This document shows positions 14,855-23,114 of a DNA stretch of 64,000 nt, piece after piece (the stretch's first letter is position 1; each line of letters starts with the position of its first letter). Source of the stretch: JAXLWB01 sp046328715 (GTDB lineage: Bacteria > Chloroflexota > Anaerolineae > Caldilineales > Caldilineaceae); the NCBI GenBank assembly GCA_046328715.1, contig JAXLWB010000016.1:137813-201812 (forward strand), in the 5' to 3' direction. The notes under the pieces were generated by a model. It did no database searches and was not told the origin of the DNA. It was given only the letters and a program-made list of their open reading frames with translations. Made by a program: the position numbers and the translations under genes.

Positions 14855-17422
14855 ATGAATCGGATGCTGCCCTCCATACGAAGTACGCCGCAGCAGTGGA
14901 AACTGTTCTTCTTGTTTCTTTTTCTCATGCTTCTGCTGTGGTTTAACCTGGGACACGGTCGTGCAGTAGAATCATCCTCCCCCTCTAGCGTACAATCGGA
15001 AAGCCAGAGCAGTGACAGTGACCACAAAGAAGGTGAGTCTACTTCGATCTACCTGCCACTGATCAACCGTGGACAAACCGAGTTGGTCTGTAATCCCTCC
15101 GGCGGCGCTGGCGGGTTGGCGGCTGGCACAACCTTGAAGACAACCTTCAACAACTATCCCTTGCTCATCTCAGTCAGCAGAAGTTATAACCCACGCGTCC
15201 CTGGTTATTTAACCATTTATCTACATGGGGATGAGGGTGGTTACGATAATGGGTTTTCGCCGGTAACTGGCGGCGTCCTGATTGCACCACAGTCTCCCAA
15301 GGACGAGGCAACAGGCTACTATTCATGGTATGCCTTGCCAGAGCAGAATACAGACTTTTTGGTCGCACTCTTGCAAGATGTCTTTGCCAAGTACAATCTC
15401 TGTCGCAATATTATCTTGGGCGGCAGTGTCTCCGGTGGTTCCGTCTTCTATGATCGCACCTTCTATCCTACACAAGGAGCCAGCTATCCAGCCTTTTGGA
15501 GCGTCAATTGCGGAGGCGGTCTCTTACCAGATGCCCAACTTCAGTTGCAGGCGCTCAGTCAACGGTCTGACATTGTGGCCCGTACTGAATTTTCCTATAC
15601 CATTGGTACCAACGATTTTCTCTTTGGTTTTACCAGCGAAAGTGCAGACTATCGACAATCGTTAGGCTTTGCGGTAGGAAAAAATTATCTACCCAATGTA
15701 GACCATTGTGCCTACAATACAGCGCAGGTGATTCAGACATACTTTGAGAAAAAAGCCATCGAGCTTACTGGCAAAGTGAACCGTTCCCCTGTGGCCTATG
15801 ACGACGAAGCAGTCGCGGTCGTGGGGCGCCAGATGAGGATCAATGTATTGCGCAATGACATCGACCCTAACAGTGACTTAATTGCCGTGACAGCGGTCTC
15901 AGCCCCGGCTTTGGGGAGCGCCACGATGCAAGGAAACCAGATCCTGTATATCCCGACTAGCCAGCAAGTGGGGCAGGATAGCTTTACCTACACCATCAGC
16001 GATGGCAGAGGGGGACAGAGCAGTGCTACAGTCAAGGTCGTAGTGGTCGTCAACAGTCCACCCAATGCCCGTAACGATAGCTTTGTCGTGGCTGGCAACA
16101 GCGCAGCCAATCTGCTGGATGTGACTTACAACGACCTGGATCAGAATGACTTCCTGAACGATCCGCTGACTGTGACCCAGGTGACAGCCGCCAGCCACGG
16201 GCTTGTCGCCATCCAGGGGATGCAGCTTGTCTATACACCCACTGCGAACTTTAGCGGGAGCGACACCTTTACCTACACGGTAGTTGATGCCAGCCAGGCC
16301 AGCGACCAAGCAGTTGTCACCGTCACCATCAGCCCAACCGTTGGCATTGTGGTCAACACCACGACCGATGAACTCAATCAGGATGGCGACTGTTCGTTGC
16401 GCGAAGCGATCCAGGCGGCTAATAGCGATAGTGCGGTGGATGGCTGCCCGGCAGGCAAAGGGGCAGATATCGTCTATCTACCCGCCGCAACCTATGCAAT
16501 AGCCCTCGTCACCAGCGAAAACGGGTCGCTACCGTTGGGTGAAAGCAACAACCTCTCCGGTGACTTTGACATCTTGGCCGACCTGACCATTCAGGGCGCA
16601 ACAGCGGGGAGCACGATCATTGATGGCAATCGAATCGACCGCGTCTTTCATATCGCCCGCCCTAATCTCAAAGTGACCCTGCAAGGGCTAACCATCCAAA
16701 AGGGTCTTGCGCAAGCCCAAATCAGTGACGGGTTCATCTCAACAGCGGGTGGAGCGGTGTTGGTTGCACCGACCCGTAACCTTGGCTCTCCCCGCGGTTC
16801 GCTGATCCTAGACGGGACGGTTGTGCGCGATTCGGCTGGGGATGGACAGATCACTGTCTTAGATGGTTCGCTCGAAGTGCGCAACAGCACGATTACGGAC
16901 ACGGATGGTTACACGGGTATCGTTAGTCAGGGTCTGTTGACCATGACCAATACAACACTGGTAGGCCAGGGCGTTGACTTTCGTGGCACGAGTGCCCAGA
17001 TTGTGCACTCCACCTTTTGGGTGAACCAGAATATAGCAGATTACCATGCCATCAGCGCACAAAATGGGACGGTGACTGTACAAAATAGTGTCGTATTAGG
17101 TGCTTTAGAAGACTTGGGCTGTCGTACAGTCTTACCAGGCGTCATTGTTTCGGCAGGGTATAACGCCAGCAACGGTTCAACCTGCCCCTTTACCCAAAAC
17201 GTAGACCGACAGAATCTAACGATAGACTTTGCGCCCTTGCAAGCCAACGGCGGCACCCCTAGCTTGGCTCCCTTCAAGGATAGCTTACTTCGGAATGCCA
17301 TCCCCAGCGGCGCAAGTGGCTGCGGCAGCAGTTTCAAGCAAGACCAACGCGCGGTTGCTCGCCCGCAGGAAAGCGCTTGTGACATCGGAGCCTATGAGGT
17401 TTTGGCCGGATCGCCACCATGA
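14855..17422 (+). CDS. exported hydrolase-like / Ig-like / CSLREA beta-helix fusion protein
   Basis: Exported or surface protein of 855 residues. A hydrophobic segment at 15-32 is a signal or anchor, then YLPLI at 66-70. Residues 100-300 resemble an alpha/beta hydrolase of the polyester-depolymerase kind: LHGDEGG, GGSVSGGS with S193 as likely nucleophile, GTND (D253) and VDHCAY (H284). Two Ig-like repeats follow (about 310-400 and 402-492), each with the DxDxxxDxLxVT and DSFTYT pattern. Then comes the CSLREAI signature (513-519), a parallel beta-helix region to about 820 and the closing ACDIGAYE. The nucleophile elbow lacks the usual first glycine, so activity is uncertain. It is first of three exported-protein genes. 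Confidence 0.8.
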   Translation: MNRMLPSIRSTPQQWKLFFLFLFLMLLLWFNLGHGRAVESSSPSSVQSESQSSDSDHKEGESTSIYLPLINRGQTELVCNPSGGAGGLAAGTTLKTTFNNYPLLISVSRSYNPRVPGYLTIYLHGDEGGYDNGFSPVTGGVLIAPQSPKDEATGYYSWYALPEQNTDFLVALLQDVFAKYNLCRNIILGGSVSGGSVFYDRTFYPTQGASYPAFWSVNCGGGLLPDAQLQLQALSQRSDIVARTEFSYTIGTNDFLFGFTSESADYRQSLGFAVGKNYLPNVDHCAYNTAQVIQTYFEKKAIELTGKVNRSPVAYDDEAVAVVGRQMRINVLRNDIDPNSDLIAVTAVSAPALGSATMQGNQILYIPTSQQVGQDSFTYTISDGRGGQSSATVKVVVVVNSPPNARNDSFVVAGNSAANLLDVTYNDLDQNDFLNDPLTVTQVTAASHGLVAIQGMQLVYTPTANFSGSDTFTYTVVDASQASDQAVVTVTISPTVGIVVNTTTDELNQDGDCSLREAIQAANSDSAVDGCPAGKGADIVYLPAATYAIALVTSENGSLPLGESNNLSGDFDILADLTIQGATAGSTIIDGNRIDRVFHIARPNLKVTLQGLTIQKGLAQAQISDGFISTAGGAVLVAPTRNLGSPRGSLILDGTVVRDSAGDGQITVLDGSLEVRNSTITDTDGYTGIVSQGLLTMTNTTLVGQGVDFRGTSAQIVHSTFWVNQNIADYHAISAQNGTVTVQNSVVLGALEDLGCRTVLPGVIVSAGYNASNGSTCPFTQNVDRQNLTIDFAPLQANGGTPSLAPFKDSLLRNAIPSGASGCGSSFKQDQRAVARPQESACDIGAYEVLAGSPP

Positions 17423-17539
17423 GAAGTAGAGCCATCCTTGTTCTAAACTGCGGTTGCAATGAGAACCGGTGTTTTCCAAGGTCATTTTCGACGAAGCACA
17501 CTCCAGTTTTCATTCAGAGCACAGCATACAGGGACAGAA

Positions 17540-18292
17540 ATGAATCGCATGTGGAGTTTATGCAGATTTGTAACGCTGAATTTGCTAGTCATCCTGCTAC
17601 TCAGCCAATGTAGTGGGTCAACAACGCCCAATCCAGTTACGAGCAACGCAAGCCAACAGCCGGGCATCAGCAAGCAAACCCAAACTGCGGCTGGATCGCT
17701 CACCATCAAGGCGGAAGTCTGGGCCGATAATTGGTTTGCGTTCTATCTGGGCAAACAGTTGATTCAGGAAGATTCGGTGCCAATCACAACCGAACGCTCG
17801 TTCAACGCCGAAGTCTTTAGCTTTGAAGCGGCTTATCCTTTGACGCTCAATTTCATTGTCAAAGATTTCAAAGAAAACGATACGGGACTGGAATACATCG
17901 GCACCAATCGCCAGCAAATGGGGGATGGCGGCTTTATCGCCCAATTTACAAATGCGGCGACGGGCGAATTGCTCGCGGCAACCAACGCCGACTGGACGTG
18001 TCTTGTCACCCACAAGGCCCCCTTGGATGCAGCTTGTGCAGAAAGTGCCAATCCTGTGGCCGGTCAACCGCCCTGCGACTTTCAGATCGTCGCAGAGCCG
18101 CTCGATTGGCAGGCGGCAACTTTTGACAGTTCCGCTTGGCCCCATGCCACTGTTTACAGTGAAGCCCAGGTTAGCCCGAAAGATGGCTATGACGACATCT
18201 CCTGGAACGGAGCGGCACAATTAATTTGGAGTGATGATTTGAAAGCCGACAACACTCTCTTATGCCGCTTCACGGTGCCGGCACCTCAGTAA
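17540..18292 (+). CDS. lipoprotein of unknown function
   Basis: Lipoprotein of 250 residues. ATG 17540 is chosen because AGGGA precedes it and it yields a clean signal peptide ending in the lipobox LLLSQC; the frame extends further upstream without such signals. After a Thr/Ser/Gln-rich linker come two beta-rich blocks: LTIKAEVWADNWFAFYLG, and a C-terminal WQAATFDSSAWPHATVY with WNGAAQLIWSDDLKADN. These look like a jelly-roll or galactose-binding-like fold. I do not recognise the family. The gene lies between the fusion protein and the YHYH gene, 34 bases before the latter, so the two are probably co-transcribed. Confidence 0.75.
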   Translation: MNRMWSLCRFVTLNLLVILLLSQCSGSTTPNPVTSNASQQPGISKQTQTAAGSLTIKAEVWADNWFAFYLGKQLIQEDSVPITTERSFNAEVFSFEAAYPLTLNFIVKDFKENDTGLEYIGTNRQQMGDGGFIAQFTNAATGELLAATNADWTCLVTHKAPLDAACAESANPVAGQPPCDFQIVAEPLDWQAATFDSSAWPHATVYSEAQVSPKDGYDDISWNGAAQLIWSDDLKADNTLLCRFTVPAPQ

Positions 18293-18326
18293 CAGTAACC
18301 ATAGACATAGAAGGTAGCAGAAACGC

Positions 18327-19316
18327 ATGTCTATTTCACGTCGCGATCTATTCAGTCTAGTGACCTATGGCTTTGGCGCAGTTTTGTTGAGTGCCTGTGG
18401 GCGAGGCCCGGATCAGCCAGCAGCGCCTGTGTCCTTAACAGCCGTCCCTGGTTTGACACCGATCGTGGTTGCCCAGGCCCTGCAGGAGCTTGGCTTCGAG
18501 GCCTTTGCCAATGCCGTAAAAATTTATGAAGATGAGCAGTATCTCTACGTTGAATCCAATGGCCTGCCTGCCCATCCGATGATGGTTGGGATTCGCAGTT
18601 GGCAACAGCAAGTACCACTGCCGCAACCTTACATCGGCAACAACGCCTGGAAGATTCCACGACATCCGGTGCTGGCCGAAGAGCCGATCTCGGCCAAACA
18701 CGCGCTTTACCGAGGAGCAATTGCCTTGGCGGTCAATGGTGTGCCGATCTTCAATGCGCTGAACAATCGTGGGGATGATGCCTATCTCTTTGGCGAACTC
18801 GATGAATGGGGCGGTCATGCGGGGCGCGCCGATGATTACCATTATCACGTCGCCCCACTACATTTGACTGAACTAGTCGGCATCGATAAACCGATCGCTT
18901 ATGCACTCGATGGCTTTCCGATCTACGGTTTAACCGAAACTGATGGTTCAGCCGTCACCGACCTGGATGAATTTAACGGTCACTTCGCGCCGGATGGCAA
19001 TTATCACTATCATGCCACCAAGCGCTTTCCTTACATCAATGGCGGGATGCGCGGTGTCGTCGCCGTCCAGGATGACCAGATTGACCCGCAGCCGCGCACC
19101 ACACCGATCCGCCCCTCATTGGAACCGCTGGCAGGAGCTGTCATCACCAATTTTGACGTTTTGGGCAGCAATGCCTACCGGCTAGAATACCAGATCAATG
19201 GTCTGAAATCCTCCGTCAATTATCACTTTGAAGGCAATCAGTACACCTTTGAATTCATCGATGCCACTGGACAGAAACGGGTGGAAACCTATACAGCCAG
19301 GGCTGCGAGTTCCTAA
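18327..19316 (+). CDS. YHYH domain-containing exported protein
   Basis: Protein of 329 residues with a YHYH domain. The N-terminus has a twin-arginine-like SRRD followed by a hydrophobic stretch and lipobox LLSAC, so it is probably exported and lipid-anchored. The naming motif occurs twice, in DDYHYHVAPLHL and NYHYHATKRFPY, with YALDGFPIYG between them. Conserved histidines suggest metal binding, but no activity is established for the family. A C-terminal beta domain (NAYRLEYQINGLKSSVNYHF) follows. It is last of the three exported-protein genes and probably an operon partner of the lipoprotein upstream. Confidence 0.88.
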   Translation: MSISRRDLFSLVTYGFGAVLLSACGRGPDQPAAPVSLTAVPGLTPIVVAQALQELGFEAFANAVKIYEDEQYLYVESNGLPAHPMMVGIRSWQQQVPLPQPYIGNNAWKIPRHPVLAEEPISAKHALYRGAIALAVNGVPIFNALNNRGDDAYLFGELDEWGGHAGRADDYHYHVAPLHLTELVGIDKPIAYALDGFPIYGLTETDGSAVTDLDEFNGHFAPDGNYHYHATKRFPYINGGMRGVVAVQDDQIDPQPRTTPIRPSLEPLAGAVITNFDVLGSNAYRLEYQINGLKSSVNYHFEGNQYTFEFIDATGQKRVETYTARAASS

Positions 19317-19452
19317 TGCAGCTTTAACAAAGTAGTTGGTCAATCTTCTTCCGGAAAGGGCCTACGCATAAGCCGGTCATTTGCTAGAGCCTTCCCGGAA
19401 GATGGCAAGGACGATCGTTCATCTCGCAAAACTGGGATAGGCAGCCCGCAAT

Positions 19453-20409
19453 TTACGCCACCAGTGCTGCCAGTAACGCCTTGACGTAGCCGATCGAGTA
19501 GCCCCAACCGATGCTTTTCTCGGGCGTGTCACCGGGCAGGGAGGGGATATGGTCGGGGTTGATGCAGCCGCCGAAGCCGACCTTCTGCAACTCCTTGAGT
19601 ACTTTGAACATATTGAGATCGCCGTCATCGAGCAGGGTCTCTTCGTAGGCGCCGGCAGTGGCAAGGCTGCCCCGTACATTGCGCATGTGGACCATGAAGA
19701 TCTTTCCCTTGCGCCCGTAGTTGTTGATCTCATCCAGCACCAGTGAACTGCCGCCCGCTTCGGCCCGTGTGCCGATGCAGTAGATATAGCCGACTTGTGG
19801 GCTGGGATAGGCGTCGATCACACGATGGAAGCCTAGACCACCAAAGGGCGTATCAATGTTGGGCGTGTCGGATGGGTGTACTGCCAGTTTGATCTCATAT
19901 TCCTCGGCAATCGGCACCAGTTGATCAAAGGCGCGGCAGAATTGCCCCCACCATTGGTCGAGCGCCGCTCTGTCGGGCGTGGGCTGCGCACTGTTGTTCA
20001 GACTTTCGCCTCGCGAACGATAGCCGCCGCGGTGGATTGATGGATAACGGGTCATCAACTGCGGAAAGACATCACCCTCGAAGCGTTGACGGGCAAGCGG
20101 AATACGCGCTTCGCCAAAGATACGCAGCGCCTTGCAGGCATTCTCCAATTCCAGCTCGCTGCCCGCCTCATTCTGCATAAAGCGTTGGCTAAAATCGGGC
20201 AGCGTGACCCGGTTGACATCGATGCCAAAGGAACGCAGCCGTCTACGTAGCGCCCGCACGCGCTCCAGATCGGGGAATCCCTGGTCTGCCACACCAGGCA
20301 TTTCCCGGTCGCCACCAAAATCAATACAGTCGGCACCCAGTGCAGCCAACTGGCGCAGATAGGTGTCGGTCAATTCGGCGTTGTGTTTGAAGACGGCGAT
20401 GCGCATCAT
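19453..20409 (-). CDS. mannonate dehydratase (UxuA family)
   Basis: Cytoplasmic lyase of 318 residues, likely dehydrating D-mannonate to 2-keto-3-deoxygluconate in hexuronate breakdown. UxuA family signatures are visible in order: the N-terminal TIM-barrel strands, HPSDTP, YCIGTRAE, MVHMRNVRG, the ETLLDDGDLNM block, INPDHIP and GWGYSIGYVKAL. The metal ligands His, Cys, His and Asp expected in these motifs are all present. It is somewhat shorter than the E. coli enzyme. The start has GGAG upstream of two consecutive ATGs. No other hexuronate gene is nearby, so the pathway is not proven in this window. Confidence 0.85.
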   Translation of the reverse strand: MMRIAVFKHNAELTDTYLRQLAALGADCIDFGGDREMPGVADQGFPDLERVRALRRRLRSFGIDVNRVTLPDFSQRFMQNEAGSELELENACKALRIFGEARIPLARQRFEGDVFPQLMTRYPSIHRGGYRSRGESLNNSAQPTPDRAALDQWWGQFCRAFDQLVPIAEEYEIKLAVHPSDTPNIDTPFGGLGFHRVIDAYPSPQVGYIYCIGTRAEAGGSSLVLDEINNYGRKGKIFMVHMRNVRGSLATAGAYEETLLDDGDLNMFKVLKELQKVGFGGCINPDHIPSLPGDTPEKSIGWGYSIGYVKALLAALVA

Positions 20410-20540
20410 AGGTGCTCCTTTGGGAATGGTGAGTTATGAATTTCAAATTGCGAATTGCGAGTTAGGAAACAGGTGGAAGGGTATGATGCTATTGTAGCGG
20501 ATTTGGTTGGTTTGGTCATGTTCAGAGGAGGGCGGAGCTT

Positions 20541-20569
20541 CAGAACCCTACCCAAAGGGTAGGGTTCTG
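20541..20569. repeat. perfect hairpin, CAGAA-type
   Basis: Thirteen-base perfect arms (CAGAACCCTACCC and its complement) around AAA, flanked by GGAGCTT and AATG. There is no T-run. The TTCTGAATG flank matches the hairpin at 35737-35793, so both may belong to one class. The rest of the gap 20410-20741 shows nothing recognisable. Confidence 0.6.
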
Positions 20570-20741
20570 AATGGCACATTTTGCCACGACGTTGATATAC
20601 TCTCGGTCGCTACTCGTCTTACTTGAAATACCTATGACACCGTTGATTGTGATAAACTTTTCACATTCCACTCCCAAGCTAGATTACACCGTCAATGTAC
20701 TTGTATGAGTGAAATACAAGAAATTCATCTGGAGTCGTCCA

Positions 20742-21377
20742 ATGCTCAACTTACCCCATTACCGTGTCTTTCTCATCGCTGCCCTACTGCTGCTGCTGAC
20801 GCCGGGTCCATCGGTACTTTACATCGTTGCACGCAGCATGGATCAAGGTCGGCTAGCAGGGTTTGTCTCTGTGCTCGGCATCGAGATCGGCAACTTCGTG
20901 CATGTTCTGGCCGCCACGCTGGGTCTGTCGGCAATTCTGGTATCCTCTGCCCTCGCCTTTTCGATCATCAAATACTTGGGGGCTGCCTATCTGATCTATC
21001 TGGGGATACGTCGCCTGTTGACACAATCAAAAACGCAGCAACCGGAAGTCTTCCAACGGCAGAAGTTGCGCCATATTTTCCGACAAGGAATCGTAGTGGC
21101 GGTGCTTAATCCCAAGACCGCCCTCTTCTTTTTCGCCTTTTTACCACAATTTGTCGATGCCAGCCAGGGCGCGGTTGCGCTGCAACTGTTCACCCTCGGC
21201 TGTCTCTTCATCCTGATGGGAGTCGTCACGGATGGGTCATATGCCTTCCTGGCGAGCGGCGCTGCTCATTGGTTAAAAGGCAATCGCACCTTTCTCCAAG
21301 CAGATCGCTATGTGGTCGGCAGCGTCTACATCGGCCTGGGGCTAACTGCTGCCTTTGCAGATGTCCGCACCAAGTAA
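20742..21377 (+). CDS. LysE family translocator
   Basis: Inner-membrane exporter of 211 residues of the LysE/RhtB amino-acid efflux family. The start is taken at ATG 20742, with GGAG seven bases upstream; a GTG at 20709 is also in frame. Signatures are LLLLLTPGPSVLYIVARS in helix 1, GIEIGNFVHVLAATLGLSAI in helix 2, and KYLGAAYLIYLGIRRL in helix 3. The second half, after a basic loop, has NPKTALFFFAFLPQF. It is followed after 14 bases by the HAD gene and then the GNAT gene, so three genes are probably one transcript. The exported substrate is unknown. Confidence 0.93.
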   Translation: MLNLPHYRVFLIAALLLLLTPGPSVLYIVARSMDQGRLAGFVSVLGIEIGNFVHVLAATLGLSAILVSSALAFSIIKYLGAAYLIYLGIRRLLTQSKTQQPEVFQRQKLRHIFRQGIVVAVLNPKTALFFFAFLPQFVDASQGAVALQLFTLGCLFILMGVVTDGSYAFLASGAAHWLKGNRTFLQADRYVVGSVYIGLGLTAAFADVRTK

Positions 21378-21391
21378 AGCGAAAGGGTAAA

Positions 21392-21988
21392 ATGACCAAC
21401 ATCCAAGCAATCTGTTTCGACGCCGACGGTGTAGTGGTTTCTCCCCAGATGCAATTTGCAAAACATTTAGCGGAGCATCACGCCATTCTCCCAGAGATGA
21501 CGCGCCCCTTCTTTCGTGGCATCTTCAGCGAGTGTATGATGGGCAAGGCAGCGTTGAGTGAAGTGCTGCTGGACTACTTGCAGGATTGGAAGTGGCAGGG
21601 CACTGTCGATGAATTTATCGCAGCCTGGTTGCACTATGACGATGTGATCGATACGCGACTTATCCATCACATTCAACAACTGCATCAAGCAGGTATGATC
21701 TGCTGCCTGGCCACCAATCAGGAACGCAATCGGGCCGAATATATGAAGAGCAAGATGGATTTCCAGAAGTGCTTTGACCATCTGTTCTTTTCTTGCGAAG
21801 TGGGCTCCCTGAAGCCCGACCCGTCCTACTTTGCACACATTGAAACGGTGCTCAAGTTGGAAAAGGAATCCCTTCTGTTTTGGGATGATGCTGAAACCAA
21901 CGTCAAGGCGGCGCAAGCCAGAGGTTGGAAGGCCGAACTTTACACTGACTTTGAAACGTTTGAGAGAATCATGGAGGAGTACAGATAA
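21392..21988 (+). CDS. HAD family hydrolase
   Basis: Haloacid-dehalogenase superfamily phosphatase of 198 residues. Motif I is FDADGVVVS with the nucleophilic aspartate at residue 9 and the acid/base aspartate at 11. Motif II is CLATNQERNR, motif III the lysine in SLKPDPSYF, and motif IV FWDDAETNVKAA. The long frame upstream overlaps the LysE gene and is rejected; ATG 21392 has GAAAGGG before it. Eight bases separate it from the GNAT gene. The subclass looks like HAD-IA, acting on small phosphorylated metabolites. Confidence 0.92.
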   Translation: MTNIQAICFDADGVVVSPQMQFAKHLAEHHAILPEMTRPFFRGIFSECMMGKAALSEVLLDYLQDWKWQGTVDEFIAAWLHYDDVIDTRLIHHIQQLHQAGMICCLATNQERNRAEYMKSKMDFQKCFDHLFFSCEVGSLKPDPSYFAHIETVLKLEKESLLFWDDAETNVKAAQARGWKAELYTDFETFERIMEEYR

Positions 21989-21996
21989 CAGTCCTC

Positions 21997-22581
21997 ATGA
22001 ACCCGCTATTGCTCGATCTGCCAAATCAATTGACGACACAACGGCTCGTGCTGCGCAGCTATCAACCAGGGGATGGCGCAGCCTATTTTAAAACCGTGCG
22101 TGACAATCGTAGCCATCTCTATGAATTTATGCCACCCGAATGGCTCGCCTGGCAGAGTGAAACGGACGCCGAACTCTGGATCCGCTACTTACTGGCGGAA
22201 TGGCAGATGCGCCGCCTCTTCCTTTTGGGGATGTGGGAGCGGGAAACGGGCGCTTATGTGGGGGAAACTTATCTTGCTAATGCCGATTGGCAGGTGCCCT
22301 GTATCGAATTGGGCTATTTTCTGGCAGCAGCCTACACAGGCAAAGGTTATGCGACCGAAGCAGCACAGGCCGTCATTAGTTTTGCCTTTGAGCAGTTGCA
22401 AGTGGTTCGAGTCGAACTCCAATGCGCCGCCGACAATTATGCCAGCCAGAAAGTGGCGGAGCGCTGCGGCTTTCAGTTGGAAGGTCGTCTGCGCCAACGA
22501 GGGCACAAGAAAGACGGGACAACAGTGGATCGTTTGTGGTATGGGTTGCTGCGAGCAGAGTGGCAAGCAGCTTTCTTATGA
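21997..22581 (+). CDS. GNAT family N-acetyltransferase (RimJ/RimL-like)
   Basis: Acetyltransferase of 194 residues. It begins with the QLTTQRLVLRSYQPGD pattern of the RimJ/RimL group. It has ELGYFLAAAYTGKGYATEAA, the acetyl-CoA pyrophosphate-binding loop, then NYASQKVAERCGFQLEGRLR, the conserved end of the fold. The target may be a protein N-terminus, an amino acid or an antibiotic. It is the last gene of the LysE-HAD-GNAT run. Confidence 0.92.
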   Translation: MNPLLLDLPNQLTTQRLVLRSYQPGDGAAYFKTVRDNRSHLYEFMPPEWLAWQSETDAELWIRYLLAEWQMRRLFLLGMWERETGAYVGETYLANADWQVPCIELGYFLAAAYTGKGYATEAAQAVISFAFEQLQVVRVELQCAADNYASQKVAERCGFQLEGRLRQRGHKKDGTTVDRLWYGLLRAEWQAAFL

Positions 22582-22750
22582 CGCTTATACCTACTGGAGT
22601 GCAGAGCATAGTGATATTGAAGTCGTACGTGGGCGTCGCTAACCAAGTGTCCGGGTTTTGCGTTGTCATTCGTCATCTATACAGAGACGGAATGACGTCT
22701 TGAATTCGCACCGCCAAATCGATTCGGTGTCACATAAAAGGAGATTACGA

Positions 22751-23101
22751 ATGGCAAAGTTCATGTTTCTGTTGCGAAGCACTCCAGGTGCGCAACAGCC
22801 CCGCTCGGCTGAACAGATGGAACAGTCGATGAAGAAGTATATGGCCTGGAAAGAACGATTGGAACAGGGTGGTCATCTCATCGACTTTGGCGCGCCCTTA
22901 GCCGGATCGGGCAAAGTGCTGGGTGAGCAGGGTAAGGTTGTCAGTGATGGCCCCTATGTGGAGGTAAAAGATTTCATTCAGGGCTACATGTTCATCGAAG
23001 CCGAAGATTTGGAGCAAGCGGCAGCCCTGGCAGCCGAGGGTCCCATTCTGGAAGGGGGCGGCACACTCGAAATCCGACCCGTAGTATCGATGCGAGGATA
23101 G
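22751..23101 (+). CDS. YCII-related (DGPF) protein
   Basis: Small protein of 116 residues of the YCII-related/DGPF family. ATG 22751 has AAGGAG eight bases upstream; longer upstream frames lack a site. VVSDGPYVEVKDFIQGYMFIE contains the DGP[FY] signature, and ILEGGGTLEIRPV closes the dimeric ferredoxin-like fold. It ends 13 bases before the sigma factor gene. In many bacteria DGPF proteins are encoded next to ECF42 sigma factors, as here, and are taken as partners or targets of that sigma factor. Confidence 0.92.
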   Translation: MAKFMFLLRSTPGAQQPRSAEQMEQSMKKYMAWKERLEQGGHLIDFGAPLAGSGKVLGEQGKVVSDGPYVEVKDFIQGYMFIEAEDLEQAAALAAEGPILEGGGTLEIRPVVSMRG

Positions 23102-23114
23102 TCCATAGCGGATC

